Source: Molanna angustata (Eukaryota > Arthropoda > Insecta > Trichoptera > Molannidae). From it: DNA of 64,000 bases. This document shows, one piece after another, positions 1-13,016 of this stretch. A model generated the notes under the pieces. It searched no databases. It was not told the DNA's origin and saw only the letters and a list, made by a program, of their open reading frames with translations. Position 1 is the stretch's first letter. Every line of letters starts with the position of its first letter. The stretch is from assembly GCA_963576475.1 (NCBI GenBank), contig OY754973.1:12071253-12135252 (forward strand). Reading direction: 5' to 3'. The translations under genes were made by a program, and so were the position numbers.

Positions 1-19
1 ACACCAGTTTTTTTAATAA

Positions 20-813
20 ATAATTGCATGAAATACATGAGATCCATTGTATATTTGAAGAATACGTACGAAACTAAATCCAAAGTATTTGATATTTTAT
101 GATAATTTGTTTTTCACAGGTATGTCAGGATAGGATAGTTTGGTGTTTAATCTTTTTTCCTGCCCCGAATTGATAAACGGATTAATGTTATCTATATGTA
201 TGTATCAAGCTTAAGTATCAAACTATAAGAGTACCCGTAGATATTATGTATTCTGCCATACAAATTGTATGAAACGATGTCGTCACTTAATTCAATTTTA
301 ACAAAAATTGTTTAAAAATATTGAGATGTACTGCTATTATGTATATGTTTTAAATAGAAAATTGAACTATCTAGTTGACGTGTTTTGGTGTTAACCGATA
401 TTTAAAAAAATGGAAATATAGGTAGGTAAACACAAAGTTGTCACAAAAAATTATTTTTATTAATAAAAAAGTTTGAGAAACCCTGAAAATATCTTTGGGA
501 TATTAAATATTTCTATATTTATAAAACTTCAGCGTGTTTTTTTATGGTTTTAGAGATATGTGAAAATTCAAATGATGACTGGAACAAAAATTCTAAACTC
601 TGAGTACAACATTTTATAGACCTACAATTTTCTATATGTCATCACTCATCACACTCAAAATGCTGCGAAATCTCTAAGTTGGTGTTTTTTTGACTTCAGG
701 AAAAAAACACGAAAAACTTTGACATGTCCATATAAAATCTCGCGGATGTTGCCTTGAAACCATGTCGATATGTTAAGAAAAATAAATTATTTTGATAAAA
801 TAGACAGTTGGAT
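20..813 (+). mobile_element. Family A (Helitron2/HINE-like) non-autonomous element, copy 1, diverged
   Basis: This copy shares with the copies at 45128 and 55519 a linear series of blocks: an ATGAGATCCA-type 5' block, TTGAAGAATA, a GTCAGGATAGGATAG-like block, GCCATACAAATTGTATGAA, GAGAAACCCTG and TCTAAGTTGGTGTTTTT. It ends with a small AT hairpin (about 778-794) followed by GACAGTTGGAT (803-813), the inverse of the ATCCAACTGTC near the 5' end of better copies. It has no coding capacity. I infer a Helentron-type non-autonomous element from this layout, but no helicase-bearing partner lies in the window. Confidence 0.65.
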
Positions 814-1329
814 CAATAATTTTTCGATATATAACAATTCGATTGTAAATGATTACTCAACGGAGTAGATACATAATTGTTTGTGAAGGTTTACTCTCCA
901 CTAAACATTTACGATAAATTATCTATACTGGTGTGATATCAAACCAGTCGATGAATCGTACAAAGTAATATATTATTATTGTTTCCTGCTAATTGTCTGA
1001 CGATGTTGTTACCAACATGACAAGTGTCGTGTTCAGCGCTCGGGTAGATCTCAGATGAAGCTGAATACTCGGATGTACCAGGGTAAAACGCTTCAGAAAA
1101 CATGATCAACACATTACGTATATCACAGCTAAATTCCCACATTGCAATACATAATACCCATTGCTTATACATTTAGGAATATTTTGGTCATATAAGATAG
1201 ACTTTATAGTTTTCGTGGGTATGTACTAGATAATTTACTAACATAAAGTAATCCGTTTCATTAGAATTAATAAAAATATATGTTAATAATAATAGTAAAA
1301 TATATGTGGTGATAGATATGCCCTTCTAC
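814..1329. other. No recognised feature
   Basis: AT-rich, with a short ACTCTCCAC word at 893 that resembles the head of repeat family B. The open frame on the minus strand here shows no recognisable motif. Confidence 0.5.
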
Positions 1330-1510
1330 AACTTATCGTGGAGGGAAATATAAGAGAGAAGTGGAGTATTGGGTGTAATAGAATATCGTGGTTTAAAAAT
1401 CTCAAGCATTGTTTCGGGATTTCGGATGCGGCGTCACCAATTAGGTTGACGCAGAATCTGAATATGAGCGGCACAAGAAGAAGGAAAAAGAAGAAAAGTT
1501 ATAATAAAGG
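1330..1510 (+). mobile_element. 3' end of a non-LTR retrotransposon (degraded), with GAA-rich tail
   Basis: The forward frame from 1338 reads like the extreme C-terminus of an RTE/L2-type reverse transcriptase: EGNIREKW, then RISWFKNLKHCFGIS, then an Arg/Lys-rich end that runs into AAGAAGAAGG. The I-x-G/R-x-x-x-I-G-x-x-R-I-S-W pattern is typical of such tails. No catalytic part remains. It is probably a 5'-truncated insertion of under 200 bp. Confidence 0.5.
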
Positions 1511-1557
1511 TTCAAATATATTTTAATTATAGCAATAATACTTTTTAACTTGTCAAT

Positions 1558-2095
1558 CTTCTTCTTCTTCTTCGATGGCGCTACAGCCCAAATCGAGCCT
1601 TGGCCTCCTTCAACACGCGCCTCCAACCTCTTCTATCCTCAGCCGCCGTTCTCCAGTTAGGGACCTGCAGGAGATTTTCTGCATCTCTCCGTATGTCGTC
1701 CTCCCATCTCAGTCTTGGTCTCCCCATCTTCCGTTTACCTCCCGGGTGACCAAACATGATTTTTTTGGGTAGTCGCGTGTTTGGCATTCTCTGTACATGG
1801 CCAGCCCATCTCAACCTAAGCAGTCTTATATGGGTTGAGATCTTTGGTGCTTCATAAATTTTGTACAGTTCTTCATTTTTCTTTATGCGCCATTCATCTC
1901 CTTCCTTCACAGGACCACATATTCGGCGTAGGACTATCCTTTCGAAAACATCTAATGCTTCAGCGGATTTCACGGTCAGTGTCAGAGCCTCGCATCCGTA
2001 AGTCAACACAGTCCTAATGATTGGTTTATATAATGGTCAATTTAGTTTTCCTGTGAACGTTGCGAGACCTGAACACTGGCAATAAGGAGAAATAA
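1558..2095 (-). mobile_element. 3' end of an RTE-like LINE (reverse transcriptase C-terminus)
   Basis: The minus-strand open frame at 2009-1581 gives about 142 residues matching the region after the reverse transcriptase domain of arthropod RTE/L2-like LINEs. It contains TYGCEALTLT, FERIVLRRICGP, RWAGHVQRM, GRPRLRWEDDIRRDA and WRRVLKEAKARFGL, then a stop. The homologous frame continues upstream to about 2095 (VHRKTKLTI) only with a frameshift. The element ends in GGGCTGTAGCGCCATC plus a (GAA)n tail, seen on the plus strand as the CTT run at 1558-1575. The catalytic YADD region is missing, so this is a dead 5'-truncated copy. It is the same family as the fragments at 10292, 17996 and 36940. 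Confidence 0.85.
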
Positions 2096-3220
2096 GTTTT
2101 ATTGCCTGCTGATATTCTTTTTTTTTTTTTTGATTTCTACTTATTGCCTGCTGATATTCTTTTAAGGATTTATTGGGTATTTTAACGTGTTCTTAATTTC
2201 TAGAAGATTTTTTCCGCGCCGGTGTTCTCCATACCTCATTGTCTTCAAAAAAATGCACAAAACATGTCACAAAATAACAAGTTTGTAATTAATCATTAAT
2301 TAATATTGGCACAAAAGCTTTTTGTGGTATAATTAATAGGTTCAACTCCTCAAATTGCAAATAGTGTTTGATGTAAATCAATAATTCATTCACTCACATT
2401 CATGCACACCATCACGGCATATCCCACAATTTAAAAGAAGAAAGCACGACACGCGCGTCTATACACACACACATAAAACTCGCATCACCTTTGTAGCCGA
2501 ACATCCCTATGACGCCCGCCCATCTCTAACTCCACATCATGGCTACCAACATAAGCGGAGGGTATAAATAGTCATCCCCACTTTTACAATTCATTCGGAA
2601 TTTCTCCAGTCGCCGTGGCCTGACGTATCGCGAACTCTCCTCTACATTCCTATTACTTGTGAATAAAATATAATAATTTTACAAATACTATGTAAAACAT
2701 TAATCGAAATAAATATATGTCAGAGAGTACAATCTTTTATTATAACACGAATTATCAGTTGCACCCAATTGTTTGTAATATATCTATTATAGAGAGATGA
2801 TATTTTAACAATAACTTTTGAACACGCAATAATCATTCTTATAAATATTCGATAAAAATAATTAATCATTATCAATATAATAATTAAAATAGCCTTCTCC
2901 TTTTTACCTTAAAGGCACACAATTCAATAATTCATAATGGGTGGTGAACCTTATCGCTGAACTATGTGAGATTATATTATTGTCGCCTGTTGTTATTTTG
3001 ATTAACCGGCTCTTATGGGACACACGAAAACGATAATATAAAAAAACTGGAAGCACTATTCTAAGCCGGTGTCTCACAGTATATAAATGGATTAGAGAAC
3101 TTTATTGGTTCGTTTGGCTACTCTTGACACGATCTTAATAAGTTCTGATATTGTTTTAATCTTAAAAAATGTATAAATCAGTACTTCTATCTAATATTAT
3201 TAAAAAAAATATACAATTTT
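2096..3220. other. Mostly unassigned; contains a promoter-like block
   Basis: There is no coding signal. A direct repeat of GCCTGCTGATATTC occurs at about 2104 and 2146. A less AT-rich block at 2400-2660 carries a TATA box and a downstream AATAAA (listed separately). The rest is AT-rich and unassigned. Confidence 0.4.
2561..2667 (+). promoter_or_regulatory. TATA box followed by AATAAA about 95 bp later (LTR- or promoter-like)
   Basis: A TATA box (TATAAATA, 2563-2570) sits in a locally GC-richer block. It is followed about 90 bp downstream by GTGAATAAAATA with a polyadenylation signal at 2662-2667. This close spacing is what the R region of a solo LTR or a short polymerase II unit looks like. 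I found no matching second LTR, primer-binding site or flanking duplication, so the LTR reading is only a possibility. Confidence 0.3.
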
Positions 3221-3221
3221 T

Positions 3222-3405
3222 TGCTCCCTGTGCAAGTGGCGAGTGTATTGCCGTATGGCTATTTTTCCAACTATTCAGTGCTTCCAGCCTAGAGAAGCAA
3301 TAACTGCGTGAGAAATGAATTTGAATTACTTTCTCCTCTGCTGGGGATCGAACCCAGGACGCCTGCATAGAAGCCAAACGTCTTACCAACTATGCCATGG
3401 CGGTA
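3222..3405 (-). mobile_element. tRNA-derived SINE, family SINE2
   Basis: Reading the minus strand, a tRNA-like head (ACCGCCATGGCATAGTTGGT, then box B GGGTTCGATCCCCAGCAG) is followed by a body shared with 23682, 34403, 40140 and 41192: GAGAAATTTATTT-like, TTCTCACGC, CTGGAAGCACTGAATAG, GCCATACGGCAATA, CTCGCCACTTGC and CAGGG. Boxes A and B indicate a SINE with an internal polymerase III promoter. No gene is encoded. Confidence 0.85.
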
Positions 3406-4253
3406 TTGGCACTAATCTAAATGAACAAAAAAATAATTATGATCACTTTTGATAATAAAATTTTCATTAATTTTTGTATAAATTAATTCTATCAACCAAA
3501 TAATTTTAATCTCATAGTCTGTTAATGATCTGAATCTTCATGATGTAACCCTGTTGTTTAATCTTATGTATTGTGTCTTTTCTGCAACGGGAAGATTTTA
3601 CGATGCGTTCTTGAATCTTTCGCATCCTTGTATTTCTGTGAATACTGTCAATATTCTGTATCAAAGTCATATACGGTTCGGATACACCATTGAATTGTTC
3701 TGTGAATGATATAGGTGCAATACAAGATGAGTGACACACGCAAGGCAAGTTTAAACAAATATCCAATGTTTGCTACGCAACATCTAACTTTGTTTTCCGA
3801 AACTTTATCATTTGATAAATCATATCCATCACCCGAGACGTAAGAGAAACTTGAAACTTAGCACAAGTCAAATATCAACATGGTACAAAGTTCTACGTGT
3901 ACTATAGGTACATGGAATTATCCACCTACTCACATGTTGGACTGATCTCGAAAATGACGTCAAAACTCTGTAACCACACCTGGGTGTTAATAACTTAAAT
4001 ATAAATAATGATAACAAATTTTTTGCAAAATAGAAATGTCTGAATGTGAAATTTAAGTTCGTAAGTAGGTCCATATAATACATCTTCATTTAATTCTAAA
4101 ATACATGTAGGTACAAACGAATATAGTTGATAATGGTATTTGTTACAAAGTTTTTTTTATTGTAATAAATACCTAAAACCTTGCAAATTTAAATTTCATT
4201 TGCATACCTGCATTCACTTATTTTTTATTAATTTTAATTTATTAAAGAATATA
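3406..4253. other. No recognised feature
   Basis: AT-rich unique-looking DNA. Small open frames on both strands show no known motif. Confidence 0.5.
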
Positions 4254-4372
4254 GTCGGCCTTCGTGGCTCAGTTGGTTGGGTATCAGACTGCAGATCAAT
4301 AGGTTCCGGGTTCGATTTCCGGTGGAGACGCGGTTTTAAATTATGTTTTCAGTTTTCAGTCTGCATAAATTA
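4254..4372 (+). mobile_element. tRNA-derived SINE, family SINE1, 3'-truncated
   Basis: It begins GTCGGCCTTCGTGGCTCAGT, a tRNA-like head with box A (TGGCTCAGTTGG) and box B (GGGTTCGATTTCC), then the family body GGTGGAGACGCGGTTTTAAA and TTTTCAGTCTGCAT. The later body blocks of the full copy at 31721 are absent. The sequence passes straight into repeat family H. Confidence 0.8.
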
Positions 4373-4512
4373 AAAAAATGGACTTTTATCACGATATTTG
4401 TAAAAAATGTTCTTTGTAATTTCGAAGTTCACACCTACCCGACGAGAAGTCGGTGGGACTTTAGACTGCCTCAAACTTACCTGGTAGGTACACAAAATAA
4501 CGTATATTACGA
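4373..4512 (+). repeat. Interspersed repeat family H, copy 1
   Basis: The segment is shared in inverse orientation with 8262-8410. Both contain a GATATTTG block, TCGAAGTTCACACCTACCCG, a small hairpin around CCGACGAGAAGTCGG and ACACAAAATAA. Two copies in one window show that it is dispersed. No class is assigned. Confidence 0.65.
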
Positions 4513-5934
4513 ATGTTTCAATTGTATAATAATTTGCCAGAATGTGTGAAGGTAGCATCTGGTTTTGCCGCTTTTTGTCTTTTATTTACTAAACCTGAAG
4601 CATTAATGCAACGTCACATCATATTTTTCTAGATATTTTTGTCTTCTTTAATTTAAAAAAAAATATATTAATCTACGCCTTCTAGTTTATTAAAAATATA
4701 TGATAAACGATGAAAATCGGGGTATGCCATTATTTTTCTACAAGAATTTATACAGAACATTATCAAAAAGTTAAGGTAAATTTTTGTTTATTAATATCCA
4801 AACTATCTAAATTATTTTTTTCAAAACGATTTGATAAGAAATAATGATGGTATATCAAATTGAAAAATAGATACGTTGGCAGCAGTCCCCCCCCCCTTAA
4901 GATATAGTGTGCTTCCTTTGTTTTTTTATGTAAATAGGAATATTTTACTGTTTTTATGTATGTAATCCATACTGTGTAAAATTGTTTTTTTTTTTAACTT
5001 ATTTTAACTTATTAATATTCTCGTTGTTTATACTAGATGTTTGAAAATATATTTATTTTTAACAACTAAATTAATAAAATATACATACATACTCGTACAT
5101 ACAATTGCACCATGTATTGTGGGGGATTCCTACTTCTGACAACTTTAATAACTGAAAGTTTTGTTATGTTATCACCAAACAAATCCAAATTAAAGAATAT
5201 ATTATATTTATGATTAACATTATATTTAATGGAACGTTCCTGACGATATTTCAATGACAATGGCTATGTAACACCAAATAAATCAGTCAAGCAGAATTCA
5301 TACTCTGATTCACTAATAGATAGCCTGGCACACAAACCGATCTCCTACTCACCAACATATTAATAAGAAAGGAATTTTGAAAAATTGTACATAGTTTTAT
5401 CATTGCTCATAACTTGGCCCAATCGTATGCACAAATGTCGACTCATAATAAGTTCTCTGAATTCCAAATAATGTATACTCACAATATGTATAATAATTCT
5501 AAGGGTAGTGAAACTAACTTGCATAATGACCGTGCAAAGACTTCTTAAGAATTCGTCGAGAAGTAAAAAGTTAAAAATAGTAGCACACAAACTTTCCACA
5601 TTCCTCTTAAGAATTTCTGGAAACGATTTCGAATTCAATAACGATAAGATTTCCGCGAGAAATGGAGCTAAGGGGCAACTTTGGTGCCAAATATGGCATC
5701 GCCCGCCATTTGTCATTTTCGAATAAATTTTAGTCAAAGCCATAAATTTCAAAAAGACTTTGTAAGTTATAACTTTCATTTAATCCCGCTGCGCCTTTTT
5801 GGATTAATATTGGATATGCACAGGCATACCTACTGTTATAAAAATTTTCAAAATTACACGTCACAAATTTATTTATTTTTAGGAAATTTGATTTTATATA
5901 AAAATCATAAAAATTATAGCAGTGCATCTCAAAC
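4513..5934. other. No recognised feature
   Basis: AT-rich. It holds a C homopolymer near 4888 and a T run near 4985. The 139-codon frame at 5779-5360 (minus) has no motif I recognise and no neighbouring exon signal; I treat it as chance. Confidence 0.45.
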
Positions 5935-6256
5935 TATTCTTAACATTTTTTTAAAAATTGAATTTAGTGACGACATCGATTCATACAAATTGTATGGCAG
6001 TACACACAATATCTACGGGGAATCTCAATAGTTTGATACTTAACCTCCATACATACCATCGAGCTGTTTGGGGTAGGAAAAAAGGACTGGCCTCCACACT
6101 ATCCGGTCTAGACATACCGTTTTGTACAGAAAATGAATTATCTAAAAATATTGAATAATTTAGGATTTAAAAGTTCAGTTTGCATTCTTCAACTATACAT
6201 ACTATTGCCATTGACAGTTAGATCTCATGTGTTACATGCACCTAATCACAGTAGGA
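5935..6256 (-). mobile_element. Family A element, 5' portion only
   Basis: The minus strand reads the family 5' end (TGCATGTAACACATGAGAT), a CTGTCAATGGCAAT version of the subterminal block, TTGAAGAATG, the AAGTATCAAACTATTGAG block and GCCATACAAATTTGTATGAA. It stops shortly after CGTCACTAAATTCAATTTT. The 3' half of the family is absent. Confidence 0.75.
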
Positions 6257-7416
6257 ATGATTTTTACATATTTTCTCATTGGAATGATGTTATCTTTTCA
6301 GTCAGATATCTACTTACCTACATATCTTTTCGATAGTTTAATTTTCCATTTGCGCAATGGGTTGCTGTAAATGAAACACAATCTTCATTTCAAAATAATT
6401 TTGATGAATTATTGCAGCATGAAATAAACATTAATATTTTATAAATTCAAATCACAATGAATGTCAAATCAATACATTTTGCACTGAATACTAACGATGT
6501 TCATAAAATACGAACAAAGTATATAATTCACAAACCATTTTCAGTTTTGTTTTATTGAAAAATTCTCAATACAAATTCTTGCGCAATCTTTGTAAGGAAA
6601 TAATGTTTTTGTTAACATCAAAGAAAGATATGTTTTGCTTTTTGTTTGCTTATTATTATTTTACAACAAATGATGGAAAATGTAATTGAAGATCTGAAAA
6701 GCCTTTGTTCCTTAATTTATTACATTCTTGAAAATAATAAATTTGATTTGATGTACGATATTTTTATGAGTTTCATTAACAGCACTGTCAATATTTCTGT
6801 CAGTTTCAATTTGAAAATTTTAGATATTATATTATAATAGATTGATAACAAACAAAAATTAGTGAATTTTCCTTTTTAAAACGTACTTTTTCTTATGGGT
6901 ACACGTTGACTGGTGTGTATTTTTTAATTTATTTATTTCAATAATGAAATCATATAATAGATATTCGGTTGTGTAAACATTAATGTTTCAATCGGATATT
7001 TTTACAGTTGCATATATGTATTCACGCAAGAATTGCATCTTTTTTTCTTTTGAAAAAAAAATGGCAAAAAATATTATCGTTTCATTACACGTAAAGACTT
7101 ATACCCGTATTGAGAGACAAATAAGAGGCGTGAGGAAGCCTCAGGCCTCAATTTTTCTCTTTACTTGAAATAATATAATCATAGTTTTTTAATGATATTT
7201 CAATTAAAACAAAGAAACGAATTGCGGTTTGTGGCCTCTTCGATCCTCACATTTATTTCTGAATGCGGGTGTTACATGTTACTGTAGTTTATATAACTTG
7301 AAAGTGAAAATGTATGTATGTATGTATATTTTACTAAGATATAAAAAATAAATGCATTTCTTACATCTAGTATAACCAAAAAGAATATTAACAAGTTGAA
7401 ATAACAAATTAGAGAC
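6257..7416. other. No recognised feature
   Basis: AT-rich non-coding DNA. A GTATGTATGTATGTAT run lies at about 7310. Confidence 0.5.
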
Positions 7417-8175
7417 CAGAAGAAGAAGAAAAAAGTTTAAATCCAGAAACCTGCGAAGAGATGGAAGGACAATTGGACCTTCATCTCCCAGGTTAGTCCA
7501 CCTTCATAGGTAAAATGACCAAATGCACGATGAAGAAGAAGAAGAAAAAAGTTTTAATCCAGGAACCTGCGAAGAGATGGAAGGACAGTTGGACCTTCTT
7601 CTCCCAGGATACTCCAACATCATAGGTAAAATGACCAAATACACGACGATGACGAAGAAGAAGAAAGTTTAAATCCAGAAACCTGCGAAGAGATTGAAGG
7701 AAAATTGGACCTTCTTCTTCCAGGATAGTTCATCTTCATAGGTAAAATAACCAAATACACGGTGAAGAAAAAGATGAAAAAAGTTTATATGCAGAACCCG
7801 TTCTGGAAGACCTGTGAAGAGATGGAAGGACAGTTGGACCTTCTTCTCCCAGAATACTCCAACGTCATATGTAAAATGACCAAATACACGATGAAGAAGA
7901 AGAAGAAGAAAAAATATTAAATCTAGAAACCTGCGAAGAGATAGAAGGAAAATTGGAGCCTTTTTCTCACAGAATAGTCCACCTGCATAGGTAAAATGAC
8001 CAAATACACGATGAAGAAGAAGAAAAAGTTAAAATCCACAAACCGTCCTGGAAGACCTGCGAAGAGATGGAAGGACAGTTGGACCTTCTTTTCCCAGGAT
8101 ACTCCCCCTTCATAGGTAAAATGACCAAATACACGAAGAAGAAGAAGAATAAGAAAAAAGTTTAAAACCAGAAAC
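7417..8175 (+). repeat. Minisatellite: six 116-128-bp units plus a partial one
   Basis: Units are anchored by GCGAAGAGATGGAAGGA near 7453, 7569, 7685, 7813, 7933 and 8059, with a partial unit at 8165. Each unit contains TTGGACCTTC, a CTCCCAGG-type block, CATAGGTAAAATGACCAAAT, ACACGATG and an AAGAAGAAGAA run. Odd units carry AATTGGA with TAGTCCA; even units carry CAGTTGGA with ATACTCCA, so the true period looks dimeric. In units 4 and 6 the text reads GGAAGACCTGCGAAGAGATGG, translating to GRPAKRW, a motif typical of LINE C-termini. Confidence 0.9.
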
Positions 8176-8261
8176 CATCCTGGGCATACGCTCGACAATT
8201 CACCAAAGTTTCATTGTAATCGGACAAACGGTTTAGGAGTACGTAAAGTTTTGAAAACCTT

Positions 8262-8410
8262 TGTAATACATATTATTTTGTGTAACTACCAGATAAGTGT
8301 GAGGAGTCTACGGTCCCGCCGACTTCTCATCGGGTAGGTGTGAACTTCGATATTATACAGAACATTTTTTTTTGCAAATATCGCGGTAATAGTCCAATTT
8401 GTAATTTATA
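8262..8410 (-). repeat. Interspersed repeat family H, copy 2
   Basis: Inverse copy of 4373-4512. The plus strand here reads CGGGTAGGTGTGAACTTCGA and CCGCCGACTTCTCATCGGG, the complement of the blocks in copy 1. The preceding 8176-8261 segment contains TTTCATTGTAATCGGACAAA, a phrase common in decayed arthropod transposon sequence. Confidence 0.65.
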
Positions 8411-8603
8411 TATCAACACATTAAATTGATAATTTCAATGTTTTTTCGATAACACAACGGAAGTTCATAATTATTTATTTAGAGGACAACATACAGCATA
8501 TAATAAATTATATAAAAAAAAGATGATTTGATTAATAATAAAGCCAATTACAGGTTATTGTAGTATATTAAGATACATTAAGAATGGTTACATATTATTA
8601 TGG

Positions 8604-10291
<1,688 letters not shown>

Positions 10292-10750
10292 ACTTCTTCC
10301 TCAATAGCGCTACAGCCAATATCGAGTATTGGCCTCCATCAGTCTTCGCCTCCAGGTTCTTCTATCGTCTGCAGCAACTCTCTAACTGCCCAGCACCTGC
10401 AATAGTTCACCAAATTTTTCGTCCCATCGCAGCCGTGGTCTTCCACCTGGATGTCCACACAGGACTTTCTTTGGTATTCGCTGTGGTGGCATTCCATGTA
10501 GATGCCCGGCCTATCTCAATCTGCTCATATATCTAATCCTCCAAACGTCACTATCAGGCACAGGTCCTAGGATTCTACGATGCACTCGTCTCTCAAACGT
10601 GACCAGCATTTCAGCATATCTGGCTGTAAGTGTCCATGTTTCACATCCATATGTCACAACTGTTCTAATGATTGTCTTGTACAGCGTGATTTTTGTTTTC
10701 CTATGGACACTTTTTGATTTGAACTCCGGCAGAAGAGACAAACATGCTGT
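10292..10750 (-). mobile_element. 3' end of an RTE-like LINE, same family as 1558
   Basis: The minus strand from 10741 gives SVHRKTKITLYKTIIRTVVT, YGCETWTLTARYAEML, FERRVHRRILGPVPDSD and WRIRYMS, then a stop and frame breaks. The remaining tail, down to the CTT/GAA-like end at 10292, still carries AGCGCTACAGCC in the 3' UTR position. No polymerase catalytic box is present. Confidence 0.8.
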
Positions 10751-10861
10751 TGCTATTCTGTTTTTTTAGTTTGATTAACAATTATGTAAGTTACATAACA
10801 CATTAACATTATAGTGTCCCCCGTTAGGTAGGCGAGTACCTACCCGTGTTGGGGGTCTATA

Positions 10862-10992
10862 TTACATTATAATTTACAATATTTTATCATGTTACACTAC
10901 ATTATATTATATTCCAAGATACTATACTGCATAACACCATATTACATCCGACCATATTACATTATATCACATTATCATATTACATTATATGT
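10862..10992. repeat. Degenerate CATATTACATTATA-type tandem tract
   Basis: Repeated imperfect words of the form ACATTATATTA, CATATTACAT and ATTATATCAC occur head to tail. The unit is roughly 11-15 bp and not regular. Confidence 0.6.
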
Positions 10993-12052
10993 TGTGTCAT
11001 TATCTTTGTTGATTGTGGAACCCAGGTATTTGAAGTCTTCAATAGTTTCGAAGTCATAATTGTCTTTCAAATTAATTGTATTTCCATGCCAATGGTTTGC
11101 GCTTCTGGTCTGTTTCATTGCTTTTGTATTATTATATTTTGATTGATAGGTTTATACACTTATATGTTAAAATTAATACACTTTAATCAGATCACAACTG
11201 CATTAATTAATATTGAAATTGTCTAAAAAACGTTGTGTTCAAAAATACGCCTGATTTCGATGAACTACCACCAAAGAATATTGTCAAACATCATTTTGTT
11301 GATGAAATTTTCCTAGTCAAACATAACACATTACTCAATGTACAACAAACGTGTAAACCCCACACAAAAAAGTGAGTGTAATCGATTTGCGCAACACTCG
11401 AGATAGGAATCTATCCGGGAATTGATTAATTTGAAAGTACCCTTACAAAAAAGTCAATTGGCAGTTGGAGTGGGTGCTTTGGTTATATTAATGGTCACTC
11501 ATTACCGAACGACCGGGTCGAACGTGGGATCCTGTCTGCCGTGGGTCACCCAGTTATTTAGAAAATGGATCCTGCGTGTCAACGGATCGTTGATTAGTCA
11601 GAGGGCGTCTCTTCTATACCTTTTCATTATTCCGATTGATTCAAAGTAATTGGCGGATTTGGGCGCTAGATTAAGTCTGAGGGATGGATATTATCCATGT
11701 GTAATTTTGTTACCTACCGGCACATCCACCATACTCTAAACATATCCCAGAGTTATTGAATCGTAGGTTGTACTATACGAGTATATTGAAATTTCTGCCG
11801 GTACCTGCGCATCCTTTGTAGGTACAAATTATTATTATCTTTGAGTATTTTCGAGAGATTAAATAATAATTATGGCGCCTATCTATCACATAACACGATT
11901 CCGTTTCAATATATACTAATACGCTTAAAGACAAAGTAATTATTATTTAAGATCCAGCTATCTGCATTGACAGTCTGTGATAATTAATAAAAATTATCAA
12001 ACATATTTAAAGTTGCACAAACCAAATACTATTTTATTTTATTGACAATAAC
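10993..12052. other. No recognised gene; possible tRNA-like remnant near 11500
   Basis: A frame at 11422-11649 (plus) has no known motif. On the minus strand near 11535-11500, GGATCCCACGTTCGACCCGG resembles a box B and may be a decayed SINE head, but I found no second copy to support it. Confidence 0.3.
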
Positions 12053-12803
12053 ATCTCAATAGAGACTAAGTTGGGATATTATAGAAGAACCAGGAACTCA
12101 GGCACCTACAGGGCTTACGACCTGTCATCAGTTGGTTTACGTGATCACTTTATGCGCTTACGCAACGTTCACGAATTATGCCTTCATGTTGAGTTCCCTT
12201 ATCAATGTAATTTTTTTCCCCTGTCGGAAGTCAATAACATTTTTATGACATTTTTTTTAACATCTCAATAGAGACGAATTGTGGCATCCATTGTTAATGA
12301 ACCAATTTCTCAATAGAGTGCGATTCATAAAGTTTCTTCGTATTTTGCAGATGGTTATAGTAAAAACATTTAATTTTGAAGAATTCCAAGTACCTTTTCA
12401 TTTTCAAGTGTGAATAAAATATATATTTAAAAAAAATTATTGATTGGGAACTCAATAAAAAGATTGTTGAGATTCAAGGTTGTGGTTCAAAATGATTAAT
12501 TGAGGCTTCTGTGGCTAGAAGACAACTGATTTTATTTATGTGATAATTAATAATACAAATACACAGAATGACGTATGTCAACCAAAAGCTACAATGTACA
12601 GGCGTGCGCGGTTGATAATGTAGTTATCTGCTGTGCAGCTAAATTATTGTCATAGTAAAAAAACTGAACAAAGACATAATTGGTTAAGTTTGCACAAGCG
12701 CATAAAGTGATCACGTATACCAGCCAATGACAGGTCGTTAGCCCTGTAGGTGCCTTGAGTTCCTCGTTCTTCTATAATATCCCAACTTCGTCTCTATTGA
12801 GAT
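12053..12803. mobile_element. Non-autonomous DNA transposon with ~107-bp terminal inverted repeats
   Basis: The left end (12053-12159) and right end (12803-12696, reverse complement) align almost throughout: ATCTCAATAGAGAC, AAGTTGGGATATTATAGAAG, AACTCA, GGCACCTACAGGGCT, ACGACCTGTCAT and GTGATCACTTTATGCGCTT, with a handful of mismatches. Two shortened copies of the terminal word lie inside at about 12263 (CATCTCAATAGAGACGAA) and 12310. There is no transposase frame. An AT dinucleotide at each edge may be target or element. The superfamily is not determined. Confidence 0.85.
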
Positions 12804-12904
12804 ATTTAAAAAAATTGTAATAAAAATAGCGGTATAACGACTGTTTTACTCTCAACTGATCAAAAACATAAAAAAATGAAATATCATATTAAAAAATAAA
12901 TTAG

Positions 12905-13016
12905 GCTTCGTTCGGAGGACGCGGAAGAAAAGATGAACTTGGAGAATTAGGAATAGGACCCCAAGTAAATGTGACAAAGGTTAGGGCGAAGAAGAAGAAT
13001 AAGAGAAGAATCAAAT
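12905..13016 (+). mobile_element. Possible LINE 3' tail with (GAA)n end
   Basis: One forward frame reads GRGRKDELGELGIGPQ, followed by a Lys-rich end running into GAAGAAGAAGAATAAG. This resembles the RGRP-K-RW-D-E-L tails of non-LTR elements, but one motif word is weak support. Confidence 0.35.

Noticed and set aside
4254..4330. tRNA-like sequence GGCCTTCGTGGCTCAGTTGG
   Set aside because: Recurs with a common non-tRNA body at 31721, 44205 and 48611; it is SINE1.
5360..5779. 139-codon minus frame as a host gene
   Set aside because: No domain, no splice context, AT-driven composition, overlapping open frames on the other strand.
7417..8175. CRISPR-like array of repeats
   Set aside because: Units are contiguous, 116-128 bp, without spacers, and the genome is eukaryotic; it is a minisatellite.
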